64,000 nucleotides of DNA, taken from positions 744,001 to 808,000 of the forward strand of contig NZ_CP039695.1 in NCBI RefSeq assembly GCF_005145025.1. Reading direction: 5' to 3'. Under the pieces are notes generated by a model, which was not told the DNA's origin, ran no database searches, and saw only the letters and a list, made by a program, of their open reading frames with translations. Of the stretch, positions 9,301 through 17,003 are shown in pieces. The position numbers and the translations under genes are program-made. Position 1 is the first letter of the stretch. Every line of letters begins with the position of its first letter. Origin of the DNA: Novosphingobium sp. EMRT-2. Lineage in GTDB: Bacteria > Pseudomonadota > Alphaproteobacteria > Sphingomonadales > Sphingomonadaceae.

Positions 9301-9976
9301 CTTCCAGCCCGGCGATATAGCGGCGCAGGACGGGCGACAGGTAGGCGTCGACCACGGTCGTATCCCCCCGCGCGATCAGCTTGATCAGCGGGGCGACGCG
9401 GTGGCTGACCGAAATCTGCGCGAACCCCACCTCCGCCGCGATACGGGCGAGCGCGGCCTCGTGCGCCGGATACTTCCAGCCGTGCATCAGCACGATCGCG
9501 ATGGCGCGCAGCCCGCCATCGAACGCGGACTGCAACGCGGCACGGGCCTTGTCCTCGTCCAACGTAGCCAGCACCGTGCCATCGGCCATGACCCGTTCGT
9601 CGATTTCCGCGACCTGCGCGAACAGGGGCGCCGGCAGATCGATCCGGCGCGCGAAAATGTCGGGCCGTTCCTGCGTACCGATGCGCAGGGCATCGCCGAA
9701 CCCGCGCGTGATCGCCAGCAGCGTCGGCTCGCCCTTGCGTTCGAGCAGGGCGTTGGTGGCAACGGTCGTGCCCAGCCGCAGTTCGGCGGGCGGCAAGGCG
9801 GTGCCTGGTGGTACCCCGGTCAGCCGGCGCATCGCCTCCACTGCCGCGTCGTCATAACGGCCGGGGTCTTCGGACAGGAGTTTTGCGCGGTGCAACCCGC
9901 CATCGGGCGCAATCGCCACGACATCGGTGAAAGTGCCGCCGCGATCGACCCAGAATCGCCAGGTTTCTTCCGTCAT
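6350..9976 (-). CDS. 5-oxoprolinase / hydantoinase A-B fusion
   Basis: This 1208-residue fusion combines HyuA and HyuB parts. An N-terminal acetate-kinase-like domain begins with [15 protein letters not shown], and a second nucleotide-binding segment has [14 protein letters not shown] near residue 280. The HydB part begins near residue 690 ([24 protein letters not shown]) and runs to the end. The length and domain order match eukaryote-type 5-oxoprolinase, which hydrolyses 5-oxo-L-proline to glutamate with ATP in the gamma-glutamyl cycle. Related fusions hydrolyse hydantoins or N-methylhydantoin, so the exact substrate is not fixed by sequence alone. It is cytoplasmic, without signal peptide. 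It lies upstream of the Rrf2 gene on the same strand, and the two may be co-transcribed. Confidence 0.9.
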   Translation of the reverse strand: MTEETWRFWVDRGGTFTDVVAIAPDGGLHRAKLLSEDPGRYDDAAVEAMRRLTGVPPGTALPPAELRLGTTVATNALLERKGEPTLLAITRGFGDALRIGTQERPDIFARRIDLPAPLFAQVAEIDERVMADGTVLATLDEDKARAALQSAFDGGLRAIAIVLMHGWKYPAHEAALARIAAEVGFAQISVSHRVAPLIKLIARGDTTVVDAYLSPVLRRYIAGLEAGLGPAVAALYMQSSGGLAAGEAFHGKDAVLSGPAGGIVGMAATAKAAGFAQVVGFDMGGTSTDVSYYAGSYEREAEARVAGSRIRAPMMRIHTVAAGGGSICRFDGVRFLVGPESAGAVPGPACYRRGGPLAVTDCNLLLGKLQPDHFPHVFGPDGNEPLDRDAVERRFAELTAQVRAATGRAVSPEQAAEGFLRIAVANMANAIKAISVRRGHDVTRATLACFGGAGGQHACLVADALGIDTVQCHPLASVLSAYGMGLADRRVVCEATLGCLLDAEGAAAIARTVGLLGDAAEAELVAGHVEGAHLRREVTLHLRPQGTENTIEVAFAPLEAMRAAFAADWQRRFGFAPEGGILAEAVRVEAVAASDHADVPVAVLPERSGPPAGTVSMFTGGERHATPLYRRENLACGFTATGPALIVDPVSTTVVEPGWRVEVDAIGNLILRRAQPRAVDCAADTVLDPVRLEIMSGLFMAVAEEMGAALQHSASSVNIRERLDFSCALFDRAGSLIANAPHMPVHLGSMGESVRTVLARRGEGRDGRGLRPGDAYVLNAPYDGGTHLPDVTVVMPVFAEEGDAAPAWFVAARGHHADIGGIAPGSMPPGSRTLDEEGVLLDNVLLVDQGHLCEADLRARLSSGRWPSRNVDQNIADLKAQIASCARGASELRRIAAEQGRAVVDAYMGHVQDHAEAAVRALLDRLADGSFTYAMDNGAQVAVSVAIDRAARHATVDFTGSSPQLGDNFNAPLPVVRAAVLYVVRTLIDDAVPMNEGCLRPLTVVVPEGSMLRPQAPAAVVAGNVETSQVVTDALFGALGAMAGAQGTMNNFTFGNARHQYYETIAGGSGAGPDFDGTAVVQTHMTNSRLTDPEVLETRFPVLLEEFSIRRGSGGAGHHRGGDGAVRRVRFLGAMEAGILSNRRIVPPFGLQGGADGQTGRNGIERADGRVEVLPATASATLEPGDVFVIETPGGGGYGAPDRERGTP

Positions 9977-10075
9977 GCACCCGCCTTAACCGCTTGAAAT
10001 CCGGCTGGCACTATCCTGACCGATCGTTTGCCAGAGGAACCTGCGCTCAAACCGGCCGATGCGGGTGCAAAAGCA

Positions 10076-10105
10076 AGCGGCCCGGCGCGCACGCACCGGG
10101 CCGCT
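10076..10105 (-). terminator. Rho-independent terminator of the cytochrome c gene
   Basis: A perfect 10-bp GC stem (AGCGGCCCGG at 10076-10085 with CCGGGCCGCT at 10096-10105) lies 18 bases past the cytochrome gene stop. On the minus strand it is followed by a short T-rich run (TGCTTTTGC). Confidence 0.75.
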
Positions 10106-10123
10106 CAGACGTTCCTCGATGGA

Positions 10124-10513
10124 TCAGCGCGCGGCCTGTTGCAGATAGGCAATCAGGTCGGCGCGATCCTGCGGATTGGGGAGGCCGGCAAAAGCCATGC
10201 GCGTGCCCGGCACGAACCGGGTAGGCGAGGTGAGGAAGGCATCGAGCGTGGTCTTGTTCCACGTCACGTTCTTGGCCTTCATCTGCGCCGAATAGTTGAA
10301 GTTCGCCATCGCGGCCGACTTGCGGCCAACGATGCCCTTCAGCGACGGCCCCAGGCGCGTGGCGCCGGTATTGAGATCGTGGCAGGCGGCGCAACGGGCA
10401 AACACGGTACGACCCCGCGCCGCGTCACCCGCAGGCCCGGAAGGAGCGGCCGATGCCGCCGACGCGGCGATACCAACGGCGGCCAGAACGGCCATCACGG
10501 CAACAAACTTCAT
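10124..10513 (-). CDS. Monoheme class I cytochrome c
   Basis: This 129-residue periplasmic electron carrier has a signal peptide (MKFVAVMAVLAAVGIAASAASA). The heme-attachment motif is CAACH, and a downstream Met ligand is likely in PGTRMAFAGLP. The segment GPSLKGIVGRKSA is typical of the cytochrome c2/c550 family. I chose the ATG at 10513, which begins the signal peptide and has GGGGAG upstream. A longer in-frame start at 10585 would add 24 residues with no signal features. It stands alone, and its redox partner cannot be told from the context. Confidence 0.9.
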   Translation of the reverse strand: MKFVAVMAVLAAVGIAASAASAAPSGPAGDAARGRTVFARCAACHDLNTGATRLGPSLKGIVGRKSAAMANFNYSAQMKAKNVTWNKTTLDAFLTSPTRFVPGTRMAFAGLPNPQDRADLIAYLQQAAR

Positions 10514-10660
10514 CAACGCACTCCCCAAAAATGCCTTGTGGCCAAAATGCTTCGTGGCCAAGCTGCCCCAGCGGGGCTGACCCACGCATGAACGGATACA
10601 ACGGCTTGGCGGCGCTGCCTAAACCCTATTGAGCGATTTTCGCAAGCCGGCAGTCGGCGC

Positions 10661-11140
10661 TCAATCCTTGGCAGGCGCTGACGTGCAGACCTTGATGACC
10701 AGACGGAACAGTTCCGCGCGTTCGTCTTCCGAAAGGCAGGCGGTCAGTTCCCGTTCGTGCGCAGCGATGATCTCACGCGCTTGTTCCAGCACCCGCTCAC
10801 CATCCTCGGTGATCCACAGCCCGCCGGCACGACGATCCAGCTTCGATGGCTCGTTCACCACGTAGCCGTTCTTGGTCAATTGCCGCACGAACTGGTGAAC
10901 CGTGGGCCTTTCGATCTGGAAGAAGCGCGAAAGGTCCGATTGTTTCACGCCAGGATTGGCGTTTGTCAGCCACAGGATCGCGACCTGCTTGGGCGTAACC
11001 TTCAGGACATCCAGCTGCCGTTCCAGCCGCGAGATGAACAGGGAATTGGCGGTTCCGATATGGACGCCCAGAATGGCGTCCATCCCGTCAACCAGCAGCC
11101 CCGCCGCTGTTCCCGACGCCATGGTCACTTCCGAAGCCAA
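10661..11140 (-). CDS. MarR family transcriptional regulator
   Basis: This 159-residue winged-helix regulator contains QVAILWLTNANPGVKQSDLSRFFQIERPTVHQFVRQLTKNGYVV and then the wing with the typical D-R-R-A (KLDRRAGGLWITEDG). A C-terminal dimerisation helix follows. MarR proteins commonly respond to small phenolic ligands or oxidants. A cysteine near the C-terminus (VIKVCTSAP) could be redox active, but this is speculative. The gene is not divergent from an obvious target. The 208 bases upstream hold no recognised gene, and its own promoter presumably lies there. Confidence 0.85.
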   Translation of the reverse strand: MASEVTMASGTAAGLLVDGMDAILGVHIGTANSLFISRLERQLDVLKVTPKQVAILWLTNANPGVKQSDLSRFFQIERPTVHQFVRQLTKNGYVVNEPSKLDRRAGGLWITEDGERVLEQAREIIAAHERELTACLSEDERAELFRLVIKVCTSAPAKD

Positions 11141-11348
11141 CGATCCGATACCTTTCCAGCCGCACCATCCTTAACGAACGATACGGAACAAATGCGCGGT
11201 TTCATTAGGGTCACGAAGTGTTTTACGCAAAGCCTTTTGCACCGCACCCAGGTCCACGGGGCGAAACGTGCGCCATTTCAGTACGATCCGGATGCATTTG
11301 CGAATGCCGCAAACGCCGTTTTCACGGCTACCATCCGGGTGGAAAGGG

Positions 11349-12818
11349 TCAGGCTTCCATCGGCGCGGTGGTCAAACCCAGATCCGGAATGCCGATGGAG
11401 CGACGCCCGCCATAGTCGGTACGGACCACGATCAGGCCGCTGCGTTCGAGATGTTCCAGCAGGCGGCGGATGCGCCCCGGCGAACGGGTGCCATAGACTT
11501 CGGCCAGCTTGTCGTCGTCGGGGCATGGCGTACCCTCCGCCGCCGCGCGCGCCAGCACCAGGAACGGGGCGAGCAGGTCGTCGGGCACGTCGCGCCCGAT
11601 GCGCAACACGTCCTGCCAGCGCGGCTCGCTATCGTCGGCAATGCCGGCCACCGCCATCGCGAAACGCCGCCGGAACGCCGCCAGATCGATGCCCGTGTCG
11701 CCCAGCCGCTGCATCCGGCAGCGCACGGTGAAATCCTGGAAAAGCTGCGCCGCGGGCTGAAACGTGCAGTCCGGCTCCAGCGCCATCTCGGCCAGGATCG
11801 CGGCGACATCGGCGGCGGTTTCCTCCTGCGCGAACAGGCTGGGTTCGGCGGGCGGATCGACCTGTTCGGCGGCGGGCACATAGCCCTCGATCCGTTCGAG
11901 CAGTTCCCCGCTTTCGACCGGCGCGGCTTCCGGTTCCGGCGCGCGCGGCAGGGCCTCCATCGCCAGCGGTTCGGCCAGCAGCAGCGATTCCATGTCCTGG
12001 CCCGAAGCCGAAGGCAGTGGCATCAACCCCTGTACCACGTTGCGCGCGCGGGTCTGCACCTCGCCGATGCGCACCCCCACCGGCCGGCGGCAGATGGCGG
12101 GGCCAAGCCCCAGGAAGTGACCGCGCTCCAGATCGCGGATCTGTTCGGCCTGGCGCCGCTCCATGCCCAGCAGATCGGCCGCGCGCGCCATGTCGATGTC
12201 GAGGAACGTGCGCCCCATCAGAAAGTTGGACGCCTCGGCGGCGACGTTCTTGGCCAGCTTGGCCAGCCGCTGCGTGGCGATCACCCCGGCCAGGCCGCGC
12301 TTGCGCCCCCGGCACATAAGGTTGGTCATCGCCGCCAGCGACAGGCGGCGCACTTCGTCGGTCACGTCGCCCGCGGCGGCGGGGGCGAACATCTGCGCCT
12401 CGTCCACCACCACCAGGGCGGGATACCACTCATCGCGCGGAGCATCGAACAGCGTGTTGAGAAACACCGCCGCGCACCGCATCTGCGCTTCCAGCTCCAG
12501 CCCGTCGAGCGCCAGGATCACCGAGGCGCGATGCTTGCGGATACGCGCGGCGAGCTTGGCGATCTCGGCCTGATCATAGGCCGATCCATCGACCACGACA
12601 TGCCCGAACGGCTCGGCCAGCGTGACGAAATCGCCTTCCGGATCGATCACCACCTGCTGGACCAGCGCGGCGCTTTCCTCCAGCATACGGCGCAGCAGGT
12701 GCGACTTGCCGGACCCGGAATTGCCCTGCACGAGCAGGCGGGTCGCCAGCAGTTCCTCGACATCGATCCGGACAGGGGCGCCGGACCGGTCGGCGCCGAT
12801 GATGATGGATGCGCTCAC
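11349..12818 (-). CDS. HerA/DUF87-type ATPase with C-terminal winged-helix-like region
   Basis: This 489-residue P-loop ATPase has Walker A GNSGSGKSHLLRRMLEE near residue 35 and Walker B YPALVVVDEAQMFAP near residue 160. Between them is DPEGDFVTLAEPFGHVVVDG, typical of the HerA/VirB4 FtsK-like family used in DNA translocation or unwinding. A middle acidic linker leads to a C-terminal part (PDDDKLAEVYGTRSPGRIRRLLEHLERSGLIVVRTDYGGRRSIGI) that reads as a winged helix. I favour the GTG at 12818, where the domain begins; a GTG at 12917 would add an unstructured leader. No NurA partner or SIR2 gene is adjacent, so it is probably not a classical HerA-NurA or defence pair. The function is unknown. 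Confidence 0.75.
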   Translation of the reverse strand: MSASIIIGADRSGAPVRIDVEELLATRLLVQGNSGSGKSHLLRRMLEESAALVQQVVIDPEGDFVTLAEPFGHVVVDGSAYDQAEIAKLAARIRKHRASVILALDGLELEAQMRCAAVFLNTLFDAPRDEWYPALVVVDEAQMFAPAAAGDVTDEVRRLSLAAMTNLMCRGRKRGLAGVIATQRLAKLAKNVAAEASNFLMGRTFLDIDMARAADLLGMERRQAEQIRDLERGHFLGLGPAICRRPVGVRIGEVQTRARNVVQGLMPLPSASGQDMESLLLAEPLAMEALPRAPEPEAAPVESGELLERIEGYVPAAEQVDPPAEPSLFAQEETAADVAAILAEMALEPDCTFQPAAQLFQDFTVRCRMQRLGDTGIDLAAFRRRFAMAVAGIADDSEPRWQDVLRIGRDVPDDLLAPFLVLARAAAEGTPCPDDDKLAEVYGTRSPGRIRRLLEHLERSGLIVVRTDYGGRRSIGIPDLGLTTAPMEA

Positions 12819-12919
12819 GCCGTGGCTGTGGCCGGGCGGACCTGAGTCGGCAAGGCCGCCGGGGCGATTTGCTGTAGAAAGGTGGGTGCCTTTCCTACCC
12901 TGCCCCCGTCCTCGCACGC

Positions 12920-13037
12920 CGTCCCAGCGAAAGCTGGAACCTCAGGCCTTTGCAGGAGGACCATCGTCAGGTGGAACCCAGCGGCCCGAGGTCCCAGCCT
13001 GCGCTGGGACGACGGTCTTACCTCCGCTGGGACGACG
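12920..13037. repeat. REP-like intergenic inverted repeat
   Basis: Left arm 12920-12943 and right arm 12988-13011 are imperfect inverted copies (3 mismatches in 24) built around CGTCCCAGC and GCTGGGACG. A third partial copy of the right end (CGCTGGGACGACG) occurs at 13025-13037. It fills most of the gap between the ATPase gene and ahpF. The form is that of a dispersed palindromic repeat of the REP type. Confidence 0.65.
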
Positions 13038-13047
13038 CCTCATTCCA

Positions 13048-14604
13048 TCAATGCCGGATCAGGTAATCGAACGCGGAAAGCGCCGCCTTCGAACCTTCGC
13101 CCATGGCGATAACGATCTGCTTGTAAGGCACGGTCGTCGCGTCACCCGCCGCGAACACGCCCGCCGCGCTGGTCTCGCCACGCGCGTCGATCTCGATCTC
13201 GCCGCGGTTGGTCAGCGCCACCGAATGGTCGAGCCATTCGGTGTTGGGGACAAGGCCTATCTGCACGAAGATGCCTTCCAGCACGATTTCGTGAACTTCC
13301 TCGGACTTGCGATCGCGGTACTTGAGGCCGGTCACCTTGTCGCCATTGCCCAGCACTTCGGTGGTCAGGGCCGAGGTGATGACGGTGACGTTGGGCAGGC
13401 TGTTCAGCTTCGCTTGCAGCACCGCATCGGCGCGCAGCTGGCTGTCGAATTCGATCAGCGTGACATGGGCAACGATGCCCGCAAGGTCGATCGCCGCTTC
13501 GACACCGGAGTTGCCGCCGCCGATCACCGCCGTGCGCTTGCCCTTGAACAGCGGGCCATCGCAGTGCGGGCAATAGGCGACGCCCTTGTTGCGGTATTCG
13601 TCCTCGCCGGGCACGCCCATCTGCCGCCAGCGCGCGCCGGTCGAAAGGATCACCGTCTTCGCTTTCAGGCTGGCGCCGCTTTCAAGCTGCACCTCGGCCA
13701 GCCCGCCATCGAGCGGGGGCACGAGCTTCACCGCCTTCTGCACGTTCATCACGTCCACGTCGTAATCCTTGACGTGCTGTTCGAGATGCGCGGCCAGCTT
13801 CGGCCCTTCAGTGTGCGGCACCGAGATGAAGTTCTCGATCGCCATGGTATCGAGCACCTGCCCGCCGAAGCGTTCGGCGACGACGCCAGTGCGGATGCCC
13901 TTGCGCGCGGCATAGATCGCCGCCGCCGCGCCGGCGGGGCCGCCGCCGACGACCAGCACGTCGAACGGCTCCTTGGCGGCGATCTTCTCCGCTGCCCGCG
14001 CCACCGCCCCGGTATCGAGCTTCGCCACGATCTGCGCCAGGTCCATGCGCCCCGATCCGAACGCCTCGCCGTTGAGGAACACCGTCGGCACGGCCATGAT
14101 CTTGCGCCGCTCCACCTCGTCCTGGAACACGGCGCCGTCGATCGCGACGTGCGTCACGTTCGGGTTGAGCGCGGCCATGATGTTCAGCGCCTGCACCACA
14201 TCGGGGCAGTTCTGGCAGGTGAGCGAGAAGAACGTCTCGAAATGCAGCGGCCCTTCCAGCGCGCGCACCTGATCGAGCAGTTCAGCATCTTCCTTGGGCG
14301 GATGGCCGCCCACGTGCAGCAGCGCCAGGATCAGCGAGGTGAACTCGTGCCCCATAGGCAGGCCGGCGAAGACCGCTTCCGCCCTGCCTTCGTCGGCGCG
14401 GATCGCGAACGAAGGCTTGCGCGCGTCCGTACCGTCGAAGCGGGCGGACACCTTGTCGGACTGCGCGGCGATCTCCTCGACCAGACTGCGCGTTTCGGCC
14501 GATTTGGGACTGTCGTCGAGGCTGGCGACAAGCTCGATCGGGCGGCGCAGGTTGCCGAGATAGGCTTTCAACTGGCCGGTAGTGGCGGCATCGAGAATAG
14601 GCAT
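13048..14604 (-). CDS. ahpF: Alkyl hydroperoxide reductase subunit F
   Basis: This 518-residue NADH-dependent flavoprotein disulfide reductase recycles AhpC. The N-terminal tandem thioredoxin folds carry the redox pair in [11 protein letters not shown] (about residue 129). An FAD-binding domain begins with [21 protein letters not shown]. The NADH/FAD disulfide centre is [14 protein letters not shown] near residue 345, and [14 protein letters not shown] is the second dinucleotide fold. The length matches E. coli AhpF (521). It lies downstream of ahpC on the same strand with a 248-base gap that holds hairpins, so it may be expressed at a different level from ahpC. Confidence 0.96.
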   Translation of the reverse strand: MPILDAATTGQLKAYLGNLRRPIELVASLDDSPKSAETRSLVEEIAAQSDKVSARFDGTDARKPSFAIRADEGRAEAVFAGLPMGHEFTSLILALLHVGGHPPKEDAELLDQVRALEGPLHFETFFSLTCQNCPDVVQALNIMAALNPNVTHVAIDGAVFQDEVERRKIMAVPTVFLNGEAFGSGRMDLAQIVAKLDTGAVARAAEKIAAKEPFDVLVVGGGPAGAAAAIYAARKGIRTGVVAERFGGQVLDTMAIENFISVPHTEGPKLAAHLEQHVKDYDVDVMNVQKAVKLVPPLDGGLAEVQLESGASLKAKTVILSTGARWRQMGVPGEDEYRNKGVAYCPHCDGPLFKGKRTAVIGGGNSGVEAAIDLAGIVAHVTLIEFDSQLRADAVLQAKLNSLPNVTVITSALTTEVLGNGDKVTGLKYRDRKSEEVHEIVLEGIFVQIGLVPNTEWLDHSVALTNRGEIEIDARGETSAAGVFAAGDATTVPYKQIVIAMGEGSKAALSAFDYLIRH

Positions 14605-14709
14605 GGCGGTTCTCTTCAGACAAATGGATGCTTCACCGGGATCGCGCGGATGCCGGGAGGCTGAAATGAGCGGCGGGAGGCGCTCGGGGAAACGCTGGGT
14701 TCCCGTTGC

Positions 14710-14762
14710 CCTGAGCTTGCCGAAAAACTGCCTTGGAATGGCAATCCTTGGGGAAGCTCAGG
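14710..14762. repeat. Intergenic inverted repeat between ahpC and ahpF
   Basis: CCTGAGCTT (14710-14718) pairs perfectly with AAGCTCAGG (14754-14762), followed inward by GCC and GGG. The motif resembles short CTGAGC/GCTCAG palindromes that are scattered between genes in sphingomonads. It could also act as an attenuator or a message-stabilising hairpin between ahpC and ahpF. Confidence 0.45.
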
Positions 14763-14821
14763 ACTGGCGGATCAAACGGGGCACACCGATCTCCGGTCGA
14801 AAAGTCTCGGGGAAGAGGGGA

Positions 14822-14844
14822 GCCGGACGGGAATCCCGCCCGGC
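14822..14844 (-). terminator. Hairpin just downstream of ahpC
   Basis: GCCGG-A-CGGG pairs with CCCG-C-CCGGC (one mismatch) around an AAT loop, 8 bases after the ahpC stop. On the minus strand a pyrimidine-rich stretch follows, not a clean T-tract, so it is probably a partial terminator or a stabiliser. Confidence 0.45.
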
Positions 14845-14852
14845 CCAACCCA

Positions 14853-15416
14853 TCAGATCTTGCCGACGAGGTCGATCGACGGAGCCAGCGTTTCGGCGCC
14901 TTCTTCCCACTTGGCCGGGCAGACCTGGCCGGGGTTTTCGCGCCAGTACTTGGCGGCCTTGATCTTGCGCACCAGTTCGGAAGCGTTGCGGCCCACGCCC
15001 TCGGGCGTGATTTCGACGAGCTGGATCACGCCGTCCGGATCGACGACGAAAGTGCCACGATCAGCAAGGCCCACGCCCACGCGCAGGATGTCGAAGTTGT
15101 TCGACAGGTCGTGGTTCTGGTCGCCCAGCATGTAGTACTGGATCTTGCCGATGGCCGGCGAGGTATCGGCCCAGGCCTTGTGCGAGAAGTGCGTGTCGGT
15201 CGAGACCGAATAGACTTCAACGCCCAGGCCCTGAAACTCGGCATACTTGTCGGCAAGGTCTTCCAGCTCGGTCGGGCAGACGAACGTGAAGTCGGCCGGA
15301 TAGAAGAAGAATACGCCCCACTTGCCCTTCACGTCGGCGTCGGTAACGGTTTCGAACTTGCCCTGGCGATAGGCCTCGGCTTTGAACGGCTTAAGCGTGG
15401 TTCCGATCAGAGACAT
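14853..15416 (-). CDS. ahpC: Alkyl hydroperoxide reductase subunit C (2-Cys peroxiredoxin)
   Basis: This 187-residue peroxiredoxin reduces hydrogen peroxide and organic hydroperoxides and is recycled by AhpF. The peroxidatic cysteine is C47 in [13 protein letters not shown] and the resolving cysteine is C166 in [13 protein letters not shown]. The start [16 protein letters not shown] and the length are exactly those of the family. An AAGGA ribosome binding site stands about 12 bases upstream. A longer in-frame extension to 15512 is not supported by any family feature. It is the first gene of the ahpC-ahpF pair. A possible OxyR-like palindrome lies about 100 bases upstream. Confidence 0.97.
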   Translation of the reverse strand: MSLIGTTLKPFKAEAYRQGKFETVTDADVKGKWGVFFFYPADFTFVCPTELEDLADKYAEFQGLGVEVYSVSTDTHFSHKAWADTSPAIGKIQYYMLGDQNHDLSNNFDILRVGVGLADRGTFVVDPDGVIQLVEITPEGVGRNASELVRKIKAAKYWRENPGQVCPAKWEEGAETLAPSIDLVGKI

Positions 15417-15516
15417 GACAGACGATTTCCTTCTGATTCGTCGTTGGTAAACTGGATACGAGGGTGAGCTAGCGACTCCCCTTCGCAATTTCCAATGATC
15501 AATTCCGGCCACTTTG

Positions 15517-15535
15517 ATTGATTGCGTCGATCAAT
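15517..15535. promoter_or_regulatory. Palindrome upstream of ahpC, possible peroxide-regulator site
   Basis: ATTGAT-N7-ATCAAT is a perfect inverted repeat about 100 bases upstream of the ahpC start. A related TGATCAATT occurs nearby at 15496-15504. The N7 spacing is that of LysR-type OxyR half-sites, and OxyR commonly controls ahpC. The half-site does not match the E. coli consensus, so this is a candidate only. Confidence 0.3.
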
Positions 15536-15608
15536 GGCTCGCCTGATCGGAACCTGTCGATCACATTCCTGTGGCACGGCAGAGACAGATGCTCCCTCGC
15601 TGTCGACC

Positions 15609-16070
15609 TTACGATAATGCCCCCGCCACGGCGTGCCCCGGAAGCGACAGTTCCTCCAGCGGCAACAGCCTGGCATCCTCGAGCGCCGCCACGCGATGGC
15701 CGATACCGGCGAGGTAAGTCTCGTTATCGGCGAAGGCGAGGAACGCCGGAACGCTGCTCTGGCGCACCAGCATCGCGATGTCCCATCGTTCGGCCTCCGG
15801 TCCAATCAGGAACGGACCGCCCTGCCCCATGAACAGGATATCGCCGCCGCTCGCGCGCAAGTGCGGAAGGGTATACGCGATGTAGCGGTCGAATGCCTCG
15901 CTTCCGCTGATCGGCGATGCCGGCGCGAGTTCGGGATGCGCCGCATAGTCCGCCACGGCGCGAAACCGCAGCAGGTTCAGCATGACGACGCTGCCCGCGA
16001 TCCGGCGCTGCACGAACCGCACGCCGGCCGCCGCCGATACATCGAGATGAGGGGCGGATGATTCCGTCAT
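15609..16070 (-). CDS. DUF1330-like dimeric alpha-beta barrel protein
   Basis: This 153-residue protein has VVMLNLLRFRAVADY, FDRYIAYTLPHLRASGGDILFMGQG, WDIAMLVRQSSVPAFLAFADNETYLAGIGHR. That pattern is characteristic of DUF1330/ABM-type ferredoxin-like folds. The biochemical role of the family is unknown. It has no signal peptide. Its ATG overlaps the stop of the DUF2239 gene (ATGA), so it is the second gene of a two-gene operon. The operon promoter lies at the bracketed operators 16736-16779. No regulator gene is adjacent. Confidence 0.7.
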   Translation of the reverse strand: MTESSAPHLDVSAAAGVRFVQRRIAGSVVMLNLLRFRAVADYAAHPELAPASPISGSEAFDRYIAYTLPHLRASGGDILFMGQGGPFLIGPEAERWDIAMLVRQSSVPAFLAFADNETYLAGIGHRVAALEDARLLPLEELSLPGHAVAGALS

Positions 16071-16708
16071 TCTCCGGCGCCGTGATCAGCGTATGCCAGC
16101 GACAGAACATGCATCCTGACATCCTCCGGCCAATCCTCGATATGCCGCTCCAGCGCGACCGGGTCTCCGGCGAACAGAGCCCGCGTCGCGTCCTCGTAAC
16201 CGGGCAGATCGCCGGCCATCGCCAGCATGAAGTGATAGGCCGCCTCCTGCGCGCGGCGCCGTTGCTGGCGGATGTCGGGCTTCTTCCGCTCGCTGTCGAT
16301 CAGACGGCGCAGCGTGGCCGAGGCGCCACCGGGCTGGGTGGCCAGCCATTCCCATTGTCTCGGCAGCAAGGTTACCTCGCGCGCCACCACGCCCAGCCGG
16401 GGCCGGCCCCGTCCGCGTGGTTCCTCCGCCTGCCCTTCGCCTGCCGGAAGCGCGCCGGGCGAAGCCGGCGCGGCACGGTAGCGCCCGCGATAGACCGGCG
16501 CAGGCTGCGAGAGACGCTCCACGATCTCCGCGTCACTGCCGCGCAGGTCCAGATCGACAACTCGTCCGCTGCGATCATCGAAAACCTGGATGGCACCGAC
16601 AGCGCCTCCTTCCAGAGCCCGCTTCACCTGCAAGGCCACTTCGCCCAGCGGGCCGGAGAACATTTTCCGCGCGCCGCAGAATGCGGTGCAGGACAAGGGG
16701 TCAGGCAT
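16067..16708 (-). CDS. DUF2239 family protein
   Basis: This 213-residue protein matches DUF2239. The N-terminal segment reads TAFCGARKMFSGPLGEVALQVKRALE and VFDDRSGRVVDLDLRG. A central REVTLLPRQWEWLATQPGGASATLRRLID follows, then a long C-terminal helical region containing ALFAGD and HIEDWPEDVR. The segment around residues 105-140 looks like a short DNA-binding or regulatory motif (RGRGRPRLGVVAREVTLLPRQWEWL), but the molecular role is unknown. It is the first gene of an operon with the DUF1330-like gene. The start is 28 bases downstream of a strong palindromic operator pair, so the operon is probably tightly repressed. Confidence 0.8.
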   Translation of the reverse strand: MPDPLSCTAFCGARKMFSGPLGEVALQVKRALEGGAVGAIQVFDDRSGRVVDLDLRGSDAEIVERLSQPAPVYRGRYRAAPASPGALPAGEGQAEEPRGRGRPRLGVVAREVTLLPRQWEWLATQPGGASATLRRLIDSERKKPDIRQQRRRAQEAAYHFMLAMAGDLPGYEDATRALFAGDPVALERHIEDWPEDVRMHVLSLAYADHGAGE

Positions 16709-16735
16709 GATGCGTTCCTTCTGCGTCTGAGCACT

Positions 16736-16779
16736 TTTTATCCGGGTAAATTATACTCGTCAATATTACCCGGATAAAA
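16736..16779 (-). promoter_or_regulatory. Promoter bracketed by two copies of a 12-bp operator (DUF2239 operon)
   Basis: TTTTATCCGGGTAA (16736-16749) and TTACCCGGATAAAA (16766-16779) form a perfect 14-bp inverted repeat with a 16-base spacer. Each arm contains TTAYCCGGRTAA, which is itself nearly palindromic, so each arm may be a full operator for a dimer. On the minus strand the spacer begins with TTGACG and ends in TATAAT (16750-16755), so the arms cover the -35 side and flank the -10. A repressor bound at both arms would block transcription of the DUF2239-DUF1330 operon. Confidence 0.7.
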
Positions 16780-16954
16780 CATGCGACGCAGGAGCACCTG
16801 CCGCACGGATCACCCCGCCGCGACCGTTGAACGCTTGTTGCAACCGCATAAAAATCTGAAATAAATACGCTTTAGCGTTTCATCATGCCATTTTTTGCAA
16901 TCGACTTGCAGAACTTGCACTTGAAAACCGACGCATTCCGATCCACTTGCGCTC

Positions 16955-16974
16955 ACGAAACAAAACTGTTTCGT
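16955..16974 (+). promoter_or_regulatory. Palindromic operator upstream of the efflux operon
   Basis: ACGAAAC-N6-GTTTCGT is a perfect 7-bp inverted repeat about 30 bases before the start of the adaptor gene, in the expected promoter zone. It has the form of a TetR-family operator. The TetR-family gene at 21467 follows the efflux operon on the same strand and is the likely ligand-responsive repressor. Confidence 0.55.
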
Positions 16975-17003
16975 TCTATTACCCCTTGTTGTCAGGACGC
17001 ACG

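Noticed and set aside
11268..12845. 525-codon open frame antisense to the HerA-like ATPase
   Set aside because: Shadow frame; the minus strand encodes intact Walker motifs.
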